Notes: generated by a model from the sequence alone, not told the origin. A stretch of 64,000 nt of DNA from Holtermannia corniformis (GCA_001599935.1 BCIJ01000011.1:232573-296572); one strand, 5' to 3'; positions 9,849 through 23,898 are shown, numbered from the stretch's first letter. Translations and numbers: made by a program.

Positions 9849-11575
9849 ATGGACGATCACATAAAGAACCTACTTGCGTCGTACCCAGCCGCTATCACCG
9901 ACTTTTACGGCTCTGGGACGCCCTGCGTCTACAAGACCGGCCCGACGTGGCCTGTTGCCCGGGGCCAGGTTCCGCCGCTCGTCCGTGCCGCCCGTCCGGT
10001 CTACAATCACGGGATCGCGTCGATCTGGCTCAAGACCGCTCGGCGGATCGTTGCCGCGCTCGACGCGCTCGAGATTCCCATGCATTGGAATGCAATCGAT
10101 CCTTTGGCGTACGCGAACGCGGGTCAGGCGGCGCTGATATGCGAATTCGTTATTGTCGTCTGCGTTTCTCCGCGCTCACTTGGCTACGAGGATGCTGTTG
10201 CCGCTGCAGCTGTCGTCGATGGGATCATCGTTGTAAGTCTTCGGACCTCGCATGTAAGCGCACGATCGACTTACCGCGTACTCTAGGCTGCCGGGTTCCC
10301 CGACATCCAAGTCGCCTTCGTCGAGTCCATCTACCGCCGCCAGGGGAAGCTCATGGGGTTCAACCCGACCTACGAGGTGCAGGGACTTCCCGGCCTGCGC
10401 AAACCCCTCACGCCGACTCTGGGCATCGCCATTGCGCCTCACAAGACGCCTCACTTGGAGGGCACGGGTGGCGTTTTCTTGCGCCTCAGCTCTGACACGT
10501 CGGACAACCGTATCTTCCTCTTGACCTGCGCTCACGTCATCCACCCTCCGCTCGTGTTCGAGAACAAGGCGTATACGCGCAAGCTCGATAGTCAGGCGCG
10601 CGAAGACGTCATTCTTCTCGGTACCGCCGCCTTCGACAACTTCGTCGGCGCCATCATGAAGTTTATCGGCGACGAGACAAAAGCGATTAGCAGCTGGCAA
10701 ACGCCTCTCGGCAAAATCCCGGCCCCGGACGACGGCGAGGCCGCTGCGATCACTAAAAAGCGCAAGGAATACACCAACCTCATTGACTCATCCCAGGGAA
10801 AGATCAGCGCGGCCAATGACCTTCACACCAAAGCCACGAAGGACTTCACCTTCACCAACTCCCGCATCATCGGTTTCAACTATCACTGCGCCAAGAGAGA
10901 GGTCGGCGCCGACGGCTTCATGTACGATTGGGCCCTCGTCCGGCTCGACGTCGACAAGTTGGAGGGAGCCTTCAAGGGCAATATGCTGTTCGTCGGTGCG
11001 TCGGTCTTTCTCTCTCTCTCTTCTCCGTTCTGGCGCTATTCATTGACGCTCCTCTGTCTACAGGCGGTAACAAGACGGCTGTGGACTGGGAGAACTACAT
11101 GTTTGCTCAGGCTGACGACCGTACCGACTTTCACGTTCCCGGGGATTTGCTTTTGCAGCTCAAGGGCTATGTCCGCGAGGCAGAGTTCAGAAATCCGCAA
11201 AACTACGACGTGAACAACGTGACGACGCTGTTGGCGGTCAAGAACGGCCGTACCACCGGAACCACCTTCGGCCGCGTCAACGGGCTCGAATCGATTACCC
11301 GTGACTACATTGAGCACGGCCTCAAAGTCGACGCGCTCGAATTCATCGTGTGCGGCTACGATACCAAGACCGGCAAGAACGACCGGTTCTCAGCCGAAGG
11401 TGACTCCGGCTCAATGGTCGTCGACAGGCTCGGTCGTCTCATTGGCTTACTGACCGGCGGCGGAGGGCCAAGCAGCGCCACGGACAAGACTTACATCACG
11501 CCCTACTACGCGCTCAAGAAGGAGATCGAAAAGAAGTTCGCGGGCGCTTGCCTCCTTTCCCCTATTGCTGTCTGA
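9849..11575 (+). CDS. Trypsin-fold (S1-like) serine protease homologue, no signal peptide
   Basis: Three exons (9849-10232, 10287-10995, 11064-11575) give 534 residues. The C-terminal two thirds carry the three landmarks of a chymotrypsin-fold peptidase in the right order: His211 in LTCAHVI, Asp342 in YDWALVRLD and Ser479 in EGDSGSMVVD, followed by a Gly-rich strand (LLTGGGG). The Ser-box context GDSGS is canonical. The triad and fold are inferred from motifs; no assay or structure is implied. The first 200 residues match no domain I know. There is no signal peptide, so the protein is probably cytosolic, unlike secreted trypsins. Between His and Asp lies an unusually long Lys-rich insertion (about residues 250-320). 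I believe similar hypothetical proteins occur in basidiomycetes, but their substrate and role are unknown to me. Confidence 0.75.
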
Positions 11576-11928
11576 GCTGTCGGCCACTTTGCCGCTCTCT
11601 CACTTGGCGGTATGGGTGACTAATTAGGACGACTCGTTTCCCGATCGTCAGACTACGTAGCGATGAAACTAATCCTGATCGAGCTTCATCTAATACAAAC
11701 ACACCTCAATCCCAGACTTGGCGTTTAGTATCGGACGTCGTTGGCCTCTTTACATTCATCAGAGGTGATTCTTGCGCGCTTGCCCCTGAATGAAGTCCGA
11801 GCGGGCCGCACGCTCCGCCCGATATTGCTAGGTTTGCACGTGATGTCCTAGCATCAAGTCGCCGGGCCCTGAGGCAGCGTGGCCCTTGCTAAAGTGAGCG
11901 ACCATTGCATCCCTTCCATACCACCACT
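11576..11928. other. Intergenic, promoter of the PMU1-like gene
   Basis: About 350 bases between two genes on the same strand. No open frame or RNA is supported. It presumably holds the 3' UTR of the protease-like gene and the promoter of the phosphatase gene. Confidence 0.5.
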
Positions 11929-13267
11929 ATGACAGTCGACCCAGCACCAGTCTACGCCTCGGTCTCTGACGGTGGGCCTGCGATTCCACCCAAGCATTTC
12001 GCACCGCACGAGGCCGTGTATACCTACGAGGTCGGTTGTGACTCGAGCGCGGCGGCGTACTGACCGCCGATAGGTCTTGCCCGGATATTTCCACCAGACG
12101 GGCCCAGAGCCCAAGCATACCACTTTTGAAGAATATGTGCGTGTTACTGCGTCACTCTATCGCTCAAACTGAGAGTACAGCTCCATAAATCATTCGGCCT
12201 GATCGACCAGTCACCGGATCGCTGGCTACGGCTACGAAAGTCTGTGAGCGAGCTACAGCGAAACGCACAGCCAGGCGAGATCATCAAGGTGCTCTTTTGC
12301 GGTACGTCCACTCTGCGCGGCGTCTACTGCGCGCGTCGGCTTTGCTCGCGCAATCACACAACAAACTCGCCGTCCTTTTCCGTGATCATTCAGGGTCTAG
12401 CGTGATTAGTCCACACAACACACACGACATACGCGCTGAAACAGGAACGGGCTGCTGATCAAACACGCAGGTCGTCACGGCGAGGGTTGGCACAACTTTG
12501 GGTGTGAAAAGTATGGCCAGGTGGTGAGTTTGGCGTCCCTGTGCCGACGATCAGCCTGACTGGTATAGGAATGGGAAGCAAAGTGGGCAATGCTGGAGGG
12601 CGACGGCGAGCTCGTGTGGGGCCCTGATCCGTTCTTGACACCGCTGGGAGAATCCCAAGCGGTCAACATTGGCAACGCGTGGGAAAAGGAAAAGCTGGCG
12701 GGCGCGCCGATCGGTCATGATGAGATGAAGTGGCTTGTGAGCCCGTTCACCCGGGCAATCCAAACTCTTGAGCGGAGTTGGGCAGGGCTGCGACCCGACA
12801 CGGTCGAGTCGTGGGAGGTGAGTTCATGTCATTCGATAGGCCCGAGCTGACGATCAGGACTTGCGCGAGGTCTACGGTAGCCACACTTGCGACAAGCGTC
12901 TATCAAAGGTGAGCGATCGTCAGGTCGATCGCGCTGACGGGCCAGTCCGCCATCAGCAAGCGCTTCCCATGGATCACGTTCGAGTCGGGCTTTAGCGAAG
13001 AAGACCCACTGTGGCTGCCGAACCACCGAGAAGACGACGAGCACATGCAGCTCCGGATGCAACGTGCAATGGACCGCCTGTTTGGCGGAGCAGTGGCCGA
13101 GACCTGTATGTGCTTGGACAGTGTGGAAGTGAATTGACAACGCAGACGTCTCGCTCACCATGCACTCGGCCATTCTTCGCAACCTTTTGGCCGTTGTCAA
13201 TCATCAAGTTTACCCGCTCGCGACCGGCGAGATGATCCCGATTGTGGTCAAAGCCACGCGCATCTGA
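11929..13267 (+). CDS. Histidine phosphatase superfamily protein, PMU1-like
   Basis: Member of the phosphoglycerate-mutase-like (branch 1 histidine phosphatase) superfamily, closest in pattern to yeast PMU1. The joined exons show the catalytic RHG motif with its typical continuation (CGRHGEGWHNFG). Next come the helix LTPLGESQA, the second-arginine region VSPFTRAIQT, the family motif LREVYGSHTCDKR, and the second catalytic His in LTMHSAILRNLL. All core residues are present, so the enzyme is probably active on a phospho-ester substrate, which cannot be named from the sequence. Nine or so short introns were removed. The intron between TTTTGCG and the RHG exon is about 170 nt, several times the local norm. 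ATG 11929 is the start; the frame ends at TGA 13265-13267. No signal peptide, so probably cytosolic. Confidence 0.82.
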
Positions 13268-13330
13268 TTGGCTTGCATAGGCCCTGTCTAGATCTTCTTG
13301 TGCAATTTGTCATGCATTGACCTGTCTAGA

Positions 13331-16119
13331 TCATGGACACCGCAGCTTAGCTCGTCCAGAAACGCACGACCAGTTTTGCCAGCTGCAGTTTGTCAACTCG
13401 TCCCTGCGCTGCCGTGCGGGCCTTACCGATCGTCCTTGCAAGTGTGCGTGAACGGCAACGTTACCCAAGCCGTAGGCAATGGTACGTGCCAAGGGTGAGA
13501 ACAACTGCCGAAACAGCCCGTTGTCTAGCATCAGCAGTATGCAACGCAGCATATTGATTTCGGGCGGCATATCGGCTGCGGTATACGATAGAAGGACCGG
13601 GGCCGCCGCGTAAACCAGTCGCGCAGTGCGAGCCGAGATGAGGTTACTGCCAGTCAGTGAAATGCGGCAAGAGTGACAGACTCACAGTAAAACCCCAAGG
13701 GTAGCAGCGGCCACGATGTAGAGGAGCGTGTGGCTGACATGCAGTCCCGTCCACCCAGCTGAGCTCGGGACCGCGATCGAGGGTTTTGCGGGCTTTTGAC
13801 TGTAAGGTGTCGCTCCTGAAGCAGGTGCCTTGATAACGTTCGAAGCCGTGTCACGAGAAGAAGAAGTCGCTGCTTGGCGAGTGACCCCTGACAATGTCGA
13901 CTTTGGTGCTTGCGCAATGCCAGTTTGCGATCCGGAGCGGACAGCAGACGTTTTCGTAGGTTGCAAAGGTGTCGCCGTGGCTGTAGTCGAGGCAGAGGCA
14001 GATATTGACCCGGTGGGATACTCCAAGCCGGTGTCGGCTGATATATGTGCTGCGCGCTTTGGTCGCCTTGCCGCAGCTGATCCGCTGACATCTTCGGAGA
14101 ACTGCACGGTTCTTTCCCTGCGCTGCATCGTGCCACTGTGCGTTACGTCTGACACTGGTTCGATGGGTCTTGTCCCGGATGAAATCGGTAGAGAGGGCGT
14201 GAAAGCCATGTGATCATCTGGCAGGGGCTGTACCTTCCCTTTGGTCGACCGCGCGGATGCTGCTGGATCACGCGTCCTATCTTGCCTACTGGGTAATCGA
14301 CGCCTTGATGATCTGGTCGTCGATTGCTCGGTCGGTCGAGAAGGCACTTCCGAGACCACGTCGAGATTCGTAAACGGTGGTGGGGATGTTCTAGACGTGG
14401 TCGGACTGAAGTCTAGTTGAATCGCCGGTTCAGCCAGCACTGACGACACGTCGTTTTTGGAGCGGCGCGCTTCCGTCTTTCTAGATGGCCACTTCCAACT
14501 GAACCACTTGGATCGCCGTGGCGGCGGCAACGGCTCAAGCAGCGGCGGGGTCGGGATTCGGTCCATTTTATATGGCATCCACGGGAGCGAGCCTGGTTCA
14601 GCGACCGCTGGCGAGCGTTGCCGTGAAGCACGTTCAGTTGCCATCTCGGTGCGTTTCGGACTTGCAGGTATAGAGGGTACGACGACTGGGAGTGGCGGGT
14701 CGACCTGGGTCAGAAAAGATGCCCTCGATCCGCGAGCATCAGTATCTTCCGTGATGTCTCTGCCGGGTGAGCGCGGCAGCGTTCGAGACGGGCGATGAGC
14801 AGTTGGGCGATGAGGGGTTAGATCTGGATCATCGGCGTCATCATCAGCTGAGGAGAATTCGTCTCCAGAGGTCACAAAGGGAGGTACCGAAGCAGCGGGG
14901 AGCTCTGCCCATGATGGCTCGTACAGATCGGGAAAGGGTGCGTGCGCACTGTCAAGATACGCTGGGTTGATCACGGTCTGCGGCCAAGGCTCATTCACGG
15001 CGTCGTCATCGGTCCCATCGCTTTCGTCGCTTGTATGTTGTTCAACCGCGCTACGCTGGGCGATCCTGAAGGATGGGATGTTGCGGAGTGAAGAGTTGCC
15101 CGTCTTTCGGCGTAACATCGGCGAGGGATCGTCGAGATGTCCCGCGGGGGTGGTCGTGGTTGTCATGGGAGAACCGTGTATATCAGGTCCAAGGCTCGGC
15201 CGAGGCGAAGCAGCTGCGTCAGTCGAAGCGTCGGAATCCTCTTGCGTGATGCTGTGCGCAGGCGAGAGTGATACGGCATGTCTGGGGCTGTCGTCGTGTT
15301 CAGACGCCGTGTGGTGATGGTAGATACCGCACGTGTCTGGTGAAGCCGTCATCCTCGCTCCTTCGAGCATGTCGGGAATGTAGGGTTCTACCTCTGGGAG
15401 CGTCTGGAGCGGAGGCGGCCGGAACTGTCGATATGGCAGCAAGCTCGGCGGTTCTCGTGACATACTCGCAGCTTGGGATCTGACTGATGGCTCGCGTTCG
15501 ACTGCAGCGTGTCAGCTGCGAGTGGCCAGACATCTCGCATACCTAAATGCGGCAGTCCCGTCGACGCTGCTGGCACAATCGGAGGCATCTCCATCCTGCC
15601 AGTCCTCGAGTAGTCTGGCCCATCGAACAACATTCGGCTGGCTAGAGCACGCACCTCCTCTGGCGTATCGTCGTCTCCTTCGTCTGCGGTAAGCAACGCA
15701 TCTTGGTGCGACGTCCGTCCTGTTGAGCCAGCAGTAGGCGACATATCGGAGTAACGGTGCTCGCGTAAAGCAGAAGAGGACGCCGAGGTCCGGTCTTGAA
15801 ATGCGGTCATGATAGGCAAAGTGTCTGTGATAGACTCTGTGTCGCGGTGTTGCGTTGCATCGACATCGATGAAGATGTTTTCCGGCAAACGAGAGCCGTT
15901 GCGCCGACGAAAGGACCTGGCGTGCACAGACGTCAGGGAGCTCGCGGTCGAGCTGCTGTCAGCGTGCCCCGCTAGCGGCCTTCTCGCCGCGGATAAACCT
16001 TGACTGGGCGGATCGTTCGGCTTGTCGATCGGCGGCAGCCGTGCTGGAGGTGACTCGGCATCTGGCGTGTGTATCGAACCGAAAGTAGAGTCAGCTGACG
16101 CCGTGGATTGACGATCCAT
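13331..16119 (-). CDS. Ser/Pro/Thr-rich protein with hydrophobic C-terminal segments, unknown function
   Basis: Unrecognised. Exons run from about 16119 (ATG, MDRQSTASAD...) through a small intron near 15500-15545 into a frame of almost 600 codons, then across an intron at about 13650-13685 into the last exon, which stops at 13331. Most of the protein is low-complexity Ser/Pro/Thr/Arg sequence with acidic patches and is likely disordered. The C-terminal 100 residues contain hydrophobic stretches: one around TLLYIVAAATLGVLL and one around LVYAAAPVLLSY. The protein may therefore be tail-anchored or have two spans with a large cytosolic domain. The open frame continues upstream of 16119 to about 16446 without an obvious intron, so the start is uncertain. 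Codon composition is consistent with real coding. The last exon might end earlier if a weak GT at about 13468 is used. Confidence 0.6.
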
Positions 16120-17910
16120 CGTTAAACGAGAGCGACTCGCACGGGAAGACGCCAAACGGCCTGAAGCCCGGTGTTCAGAGTTTGAGTTGGTCGACTGTCC
16201 TCTGTCGGGTGGAGTTATTCGGACTCGGACAGTCTTTGATGCGACGCTGGCAAGCACACTCGATTGCCTGCCGGGTCGGTCGCAAGAGCCCTTGGGCCGG
16301 TCGGCGCTCCGTGATTTCGGGCCGAGTGGTGATGATGACTGACAGCGAGTTGATTCTTCACTGCAGTATACTTGCCCGCCTAGCTGGTCCTGTTTGTAGA
16401 CATGGACCAGTAAGAAGCGAGGCACAATGCAATCCCTGGGAACCAAAGGACGTTGCAGCCGGTGATCGCAGCCAATGATGGTCTTTGTTTGCCCAACCGA
16501 TGGAGATTCGCCGAGCGGGCGTCGCGGTCCGGGTGCTCAGGGTCGCGACAGCTGATGCGGCTGGGCCCAACGGGGCGTGTGGGATCCCGCCAGTCAGGGC
16601 CGGGCGTAGAATGAGCCTCTGGCCAGGTGCCCGGGAAAAACGTCGAGGCCAGGTGATCACTGGGCACGCTGCCAGAGATTGCCCACGGTATGCGTAAACC
16701 CGGGCACCGGACTGTCCATGTGAGCGGCTTCACTCCTAACGGTCCAAAGACGGTAGGCAGCTGACGGCACGGCAGTCAGACGGTCGCACAAACATCCACC
16801 CAGTCGAGCCAGTAGAGAGCACAACTGTAAGCTGCGGGCATCCTTCCGCGCGGTGGCTGTTGCTGACGTTGTGACTCTGCAGGGTGATCCCAACTTTGAA
16901 CAGGCCAGCGAGCACAGACGGCGGCGACTAGGTTGGACACACACAGAGCTGCTACCGCTGCTGTCGCCGTTGCCGCTGCCGCTGCCGCCGCGCCGTGCGC
17001 CGACACTGCCCCGAGCAGATCGCCTTCTCTCGACTTGCTCCGTGCACTCGCCGCACACACACGCCCATCCTTTCGGCGTCACCTCGTGGGCCGTGCGCAG
17101 GGTAGACGGCGCCGTGCCCCAGCCAGGCGTGGGTTCTAGAACGGCTAGTGGAAGCCGCCGCCTGCATCCTTTCTGTGCGCGAGTCCGTGTGTCCCCGCGC
17201 AGGGCGTGCGCCTGCCGCCGGCTCCTGTTTCTGGCGTCCAGTCACGAGTCTATCCTTGCAACGCCCCCCTCGACAGTCAAAGGAGTGAGAAGCGCGGTTG
17301 GAACGGAAGCCAAGGACGCTGGCCACCCCAATCTGCCCGGGATCCGCTCCTGCGTGATCGGTCGAGCAAAGAGCCCTTGGTCTCCGTCCCCGCCCTCGTC
17401 CTGCCTTGAAAGGGCCGTGCACGCTTCTCGCGTCACCTGTCGCCGTCCGAGCACACGCCTTCTCGCGAACACCGAGAGTTGCACAGACGCCCAGGGCGCT
17501 CCATCTCGTCGCCAGAACGAGCACACGCCTTCGCCGGGCTTGGACGTGCTCAAGGCACTGACCTCACTCGCCCTCGCCTACTTCTTCCCTCGACCCACGA
17601 CCACCTGCGAGCTGCGCTGGAGCCGACCAGAAGCAGTCGTCAGTCCAGGCCCCTGCCTCTTGTCCCGCCCGATCACCCGCCTGCCCCGATCGCCGTCCAG
17701 AACCTCGCCCGCGCCTGCAGGCAAGAACCAACGTGTCTGTCACGGCTAAACCGAGCATCCGTCCCGACCCGCCAGGGAATTTTTCTCAAGCACAAGGTCC
17801 GCGCGGGCTTTGAAACGTGTTGATCCATCGAGCTGCAACGCGGTGGAGCACTCGGCGTTCGCTCAGTAGAGAGTACAAGACACGCCAGTCGGTCTTGCCA
17901 CCCCTCAAGC
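16120..17910. other. Long gene-poor stretch, probably promoter and 5' UTR of the bHLH gene
   Basis: About 1.8 kb without a supportable gene. From about 16900 to 17800 the plus strand is strongly pyrimidine-rich (many C and CT runs), as in long leaders of regulatory genes. Several frames are open because of this composition, but none has a recognisable domain or a convincing start. The left third is the upstream region of the minus-strand Ser/Pro-rich gene. No tRNA, repeat or terminator was seen. Confidence 0.55.
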
Positions 17911-19245
17911 ATGACCGCGACCCCGCCTCCGATCCCCATCCCAGCACCTGCACCGATGAAGACCATGGCGACCCAACTTCCTCCTCTCCCTCTGCCCATG
18001 CCGGCCTCCTCCTCGCGCTCTCCGCCAGCTTTCCTCACCTCACGTGAACGAGAGCGCGATCGCGCTCACCCTTATGCTCGCCGCCAATCCATCTCGGCGC
18101 AGCCGCTTGCGAGTCCACTGCTTCGACAGTACGCCGACGAGCGCGAGCGCGAGCGAGACCGCGGCGATTATTCAAACATGCGCTCGACATCGGGCCAGCT
18201 CAGCCCGCTTGCGCTCCCATCCGAGCGCGAATCCTCAGCCTCATCCTACCAACAAAGCCCTCACAGTGCGCACTCGTACCAAGACGGCTATCGCCGAGAC
18301 GACTACCACTCGCCAGACATGAGCGACCCGTCGCGCTCGCGCTCGCGCTCTCAGTCATTCGCGCGCAACGGAGTCGACGGGCCACAAGACCGTGTAGCAT
18401 TCTCGCTTCCACCACTGCACACGCTCACGCACTTTGGCGAGCGTATGGGCATGCCAACACCGCCGATTGGCGAAATGCTGCCGCCTGGTGAAAGTCCACG
18501 GCAGTACAACGGCGGTGGCCTCGGTCTAGCTGGCCTTCGTCCAAGCTACGCCTACGACTCGTCGATTCCCCCACCAAAGCGGCTGGAAGAACTGCCTGCG
18601 CACCAGCAGCACCACTCGCAACATCATCCATCCTCACAGCATCCACCTCACCCATTCACTCGCCAAGGATCATATGTATCAGCAAACGCATCCAGTCTAC
18701 CGACACCATCACGCTCACGCAGCCATTCGTCTGCTAGTGCACCGGGTACGGCCACACGGCGGATGGCGGGTCTCGTTTTGCAAACACAGCCGGGGTACGA
18801 ACGCTACGAGAGCTCTTCGACGCCCATGCCGGCGCCAAGTCCCGCAGCGAACGCTGTGCCGCAGAACCGGCGCATGGCGCATCTACAGTCTGAGCAAAAG
18901 CGGCGAGAGTGAGTCAAGAACATGAACCGGTCCACGAGCTGACACGATTGCAGATCGATAAACACGGGATTCTCCGCCTTGCGCTCGGTGCTGCCCACCA
19001 CGCTCGCGACCGACTCAAAGGCCATCATCCTCCGCAAGGCCGTAGCGTACATTGAGCGCCTCGAGGCTCTCCACCCTCACGCGCACCATCAAGCACGCGT
19101 CAAGACGGAGCCCGGAGCCCAGCCAGAGGTAATCTACGATTCCGACGACGAGCCGATGCCTCCACGGCGGCGGTCTGACGACGACGACGGGGCAAAGCGA
19201 CCCGGGTGGGAGTGTGTGCAAGTCGAGGACGTTACGCTCGGCTAG
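17911..19245 (+). CDS. bHLH transcription factor, E-box (CACGTG) class
   Basis: Nuclear DNA-binding protein of 429 residues from two exons (17911-18908 and 18954-19245). Residues 1 to about 315 are Pro/Ser/Arg/His-rich and disordered, with repeated Arg-Glu and Arg-Ser runs. The bHLH domain spans about residues 318-370. Its basic region is MAHLQSEQKRRESINTGF. His, Glu and Arg sit at the spacing H-x3-E-x3-R that contacts CACGTG. Helix 1 is FSALRSVLP, the loop is short, and helix 2 is KAIILRKAVAYIERLE. No leucine zipper follows. The tail is acidic (SDDEP, DDDDG) with a basic patch and could activate transcription. The single intron falls inside the basic region (after KRRE). The gene has a very long upstream region of its own. 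Confidence 0.87.
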
Positions 19246-19570
19246 CGCCGGCTTGCTTTTTGGGGTAACAGGGTCAGATCTGGGATGGTACGGAACCCGT
19301 TGTCTTTAGTGTGTGCGAGCACTGCAGTTTGGCTGTTTATAGGCCCCATGTATCGATTGCCAGGATCACGGTCGCCACTCTGAAAAGGTCCCGCGCGCTC
19401 ACCCCGCGTTCCAGCCATCGTCCAGCGGTCTCGACCTGTTTGCTCCCAACGACGATACCGACACGCTCACGCACCCAGACGACGTTGCAAGTCGCACAAG
19501 AGGACAGCGTACGACCCGCGACACGTTGCTCCACTCGCGGCCCGCGTCGGGATCGTGAACGCCTAGCAAG
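19246..19570. other. Intergenic, promoter of PHO85
   Basis: About 325 bases between the bHLH stop and the PHO85 start codon. No open frame with features and no structured RNA is seen. It should hold the bHLH 3' UTR and the PHO85 promoter. An in-frame TGA lies four codons upstream of the PHO85 ATG, which closes the frame. Confidence 0.5.
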
Positions 19571-21590
<2,020 letters not shown>

Positions 21591-21891
21591 TTTCTCCGTC
21601 GCTTCTCCCCTAGACTGGTCTTTTGGTACGACTGTGTCCATGTGTTTCCGTCATTTGTAGTGTTATTGAGTGCCCGCATGCAGCATTGACTGTCCGAGAG
21701 TCCGCCTCGCGGGTTATGGGTGATGATGGCCGAGCCGCCACCCATTGTAGCCACGTGGTGCTGATCACCTTTGCCGATGCTAGCCGACCGTTCTTATACA
21801 AATCCTTTGCTTTCTCTACAAATTCTTTCCAGCAAACTCTGTCGATATCAAGACGTCGGACAGTGAACGGCCGAAATGGGCAACAACCACA
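21591..21891. other. Intergenic, PHO85 3' flank and DUF1275 promoter
   Basis: About 300 bases with no supported gene or RNA. An ATG at 21876 opens a short frame that stops within 13 codons and overlaps the chosen downstream start at 21892; it could act as a small upstream frame. Confidence 0.4.
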
Positions 21892-22951
21892 ATGTCGTCG
21901 CTGCGAGACGGTGAGGAGGGATTGAACGAGTATGACGCGCTCTTGCCAAAGGGCGACAAGCAGGGGTGGTGAGCTCGGGCGACACAGCATCGGCGGTGAA
22001 TGCGCTGAGACCTCGGACAGGCTGCAGACGACTTTTAGGAGATTTCACGACGATGTGACGGTCGACGACGCCACCCTGCCGCTCACCGTCCAGTCGTTCT
22101 TGGCCGGCTTTGTTGATGGCGCAATCTACAACGTCTTGAACGTCTGGCAGGGGTTCATGACGGGCAATCTGGTGCAGATGGCCGGCAAGTGAGTGCAGAC
22201 GCGAATCCGCGTGCTCGCAGTGACTAACTCGTGCCTCAGCATCGCCGATCTCATGTCAGTCATCGGTGCTAAATCTTGAGCTAGAGCTCACTTGTCCGAT
22301 AGTCACTCGCCGAAATCGCCGCTGCCTCTTGAAGGGGTCGGCAGGATGGTTGCCGTCTCGTGCTTTTTCCTAGGATCATTGGTCGGCGGCCGGGTTGGAT
22401 TGCATTGGGGTGATACCCGGCGCTCGTGGCTTGTGACGTCGACGCTGGTACAGGCGTGTTTCCTGGCGGGCACGGCGGCTGTGGTGCTTGCGCAGCCCAA
22501 GCCGCTGGTACCTGCGTACAGCTGGGGTCCATTCATGCTGGCTTTGGCAAGTCTACTGGGCAACACAAGCCGCCGCTAACACTTGATCCAGTCGTCCTTC
22601 GCAATGGGCCTGCAGAGCGTCTCTTCCGCCAGGCTGGCCTCGCCGTCGTTTGCCACAACGTAAGCTGTAATCACCTACAGCGCAGCTGGTGCTGATACCA
22701 TCAGCGTCGTATTCACGGCCGCTCTGACCCAAATCGCCGCCGATCCTTACCTCTTCAGCTGGCGCTCTGCCGATACCAAGGCTAGAGATCACCGAATCTA
22801 CGGCATTCTTGCACTCATGATCGGTGGTGCCATTGGGCGCACCTTCGTCCTCTGGATCGGATTGGGCGGAGCGTTCGGCGTTATGGTGGGTCTCAAACTA
22901 CTCGTGGCCGTCTTGTATTGGTTCGTCAAAGCCGACCACGAGGTCCAGTGA
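21892..22951 (+). CDS. DUF1275 (YoaK-type) multispan membrane protein
   Basis: Polytopic membrane protein of a family widespread in bacteria and fungi but of unknown activity. After a short acidic N-terminus the family opening is clear: TLPLTVQSFLAGFVDGAIYN, then VWQGFMTGNLVQMAGN. Hydrophobic helices follow (VAVSCFFLGSLVGGRVG, then VQACFLAGTAAVVL, FMLALSSFAMGLQS, TAALTQIAADP and LALMIGGAIGRTFVLWIG). About 250 residues and six or seven spans fit the family. The exon 22240-22254 is only 15 nt. The intron 22547-22591 uses a GC donor (GCAAGT). The start was set at ATG 21892, because the ATG at 21876 runs into a stop. Confidence 0.82.
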
Positions 22952-23075
22952 GCCTTGGATCCGCGATTTTACTATAATACACTCGCAATGTAGCCACAGA
23001 TAGACTTGCTGCAAGGACACCGACTGACATGAAAGACTATGGGCTAATACCTACGACTCCAAGCACGGCTGGCGC

Positions 23076-23898
23076 TCAGAAGGAACGAGCGTGGCGGCGC
23101 GAGAAGGCAGTCCTCTTGGCAGCGGTGCCCGTGTGCGTGGCCGTTGGCAGATACATGGTGTAGGTCGTTGAAGCCCACTCGGGGGGCTGCCAGCCGTCCT
23201 CTGCAGCGGCCTGTACGTCTGTCTTGTACGGGTTCGGGAGCGCCTTGAGCACATCGTTGTTGTTGGCGAACAAGACGGCGTCAATGTTGCCCGTGTCACC
23301 GCGAGGGTGGCTGCGTTTGGGCTCAGCGATTGATTTCAAAGACTCTTAGTCTGGCTTACCAGTAGGTATTGAGCTTGGGAATGCCCGTGTCGGGGTTGTT
23401 GGTCAAGTTGAAGAGCCGGTCGCCAGTGTACCAAATCTCCGAGCCATCCATCTTGAGCGCTTGTTGGGCAATCGGCACTCGTCCTCCGGTACCTTGAGCA
23501 GTGATTTGCTGAGGTCCCATCACACAGATCTTCTGAAAGTCAGGGAAGTTGACATCAGGGCTGAGCGGCAGCAGACCGCCATAGATGACGAAGAAGTGCT
23601 CGTCGGACGGGACACTGCCCCACTTTGGCAAGTGACCACGGGTATTGTCGCAGACAGGCCACGCCTTCTTGGGACGCTATGGTTGATGCGTCAGTAAGTG
23701 GAGAGCCAAGTGGTCGAGTGACCGAGTACATACATAATAGATCATGTCGGTGCTTCCGTCGCTCGTACCGACGGCGTACTCAACAACCAGGACACAGCCT
23801 TGGTTCCCGCCGATCATCAGACTAGTCGCGTCTGATCCTGGCAAGAAAGAGAGGGTCGCTGCGGCCAGCGCGGCGAGGGCCTTGAACGCGTGAAGCAT
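23076..23898 (-). CDS. Small secreted protein, unknown function
   Basis: Unrecognised protein of about 220 residues encoded by three exons. The N-terminus is a classical signal peptide: a short basic start, then ALAALAAATLSFLPGSDA with a plausible cleavage site after SDA. The mature part is soluble, rich in Gly, Pro, Asn and Thr. It has few cysteines (one in the segment QGCVLVV, one in AWPVCDN, one in KICVMG and one at the last exon junction). The conserved-looking stretch PKWGSVPSDEHFFVIYGG gives no family I can name. Size and secretion would allow an effector, an enzyme inhibitor or a small cell-wall protein; none is supported further. It lies tail-to-tail with the DUF1275 gene. Confidence 0.68.

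Noticed and set aside
13830..14213. Plus-strand open frame opposite the Ser/Pro-rich gene
   Set aside because: Reverse-strand shadow of a real minus-strand coding exon.
16853..17749. Plus-strand open frame of 298 codons (MAVADVVTLQGD...)
   Set aside because: No domain, signal or family feature; rich in Pro, Arg and Ser because of the pyrimidine-rich leader. More likely 5' UTR and promoter of the bHLH gene.
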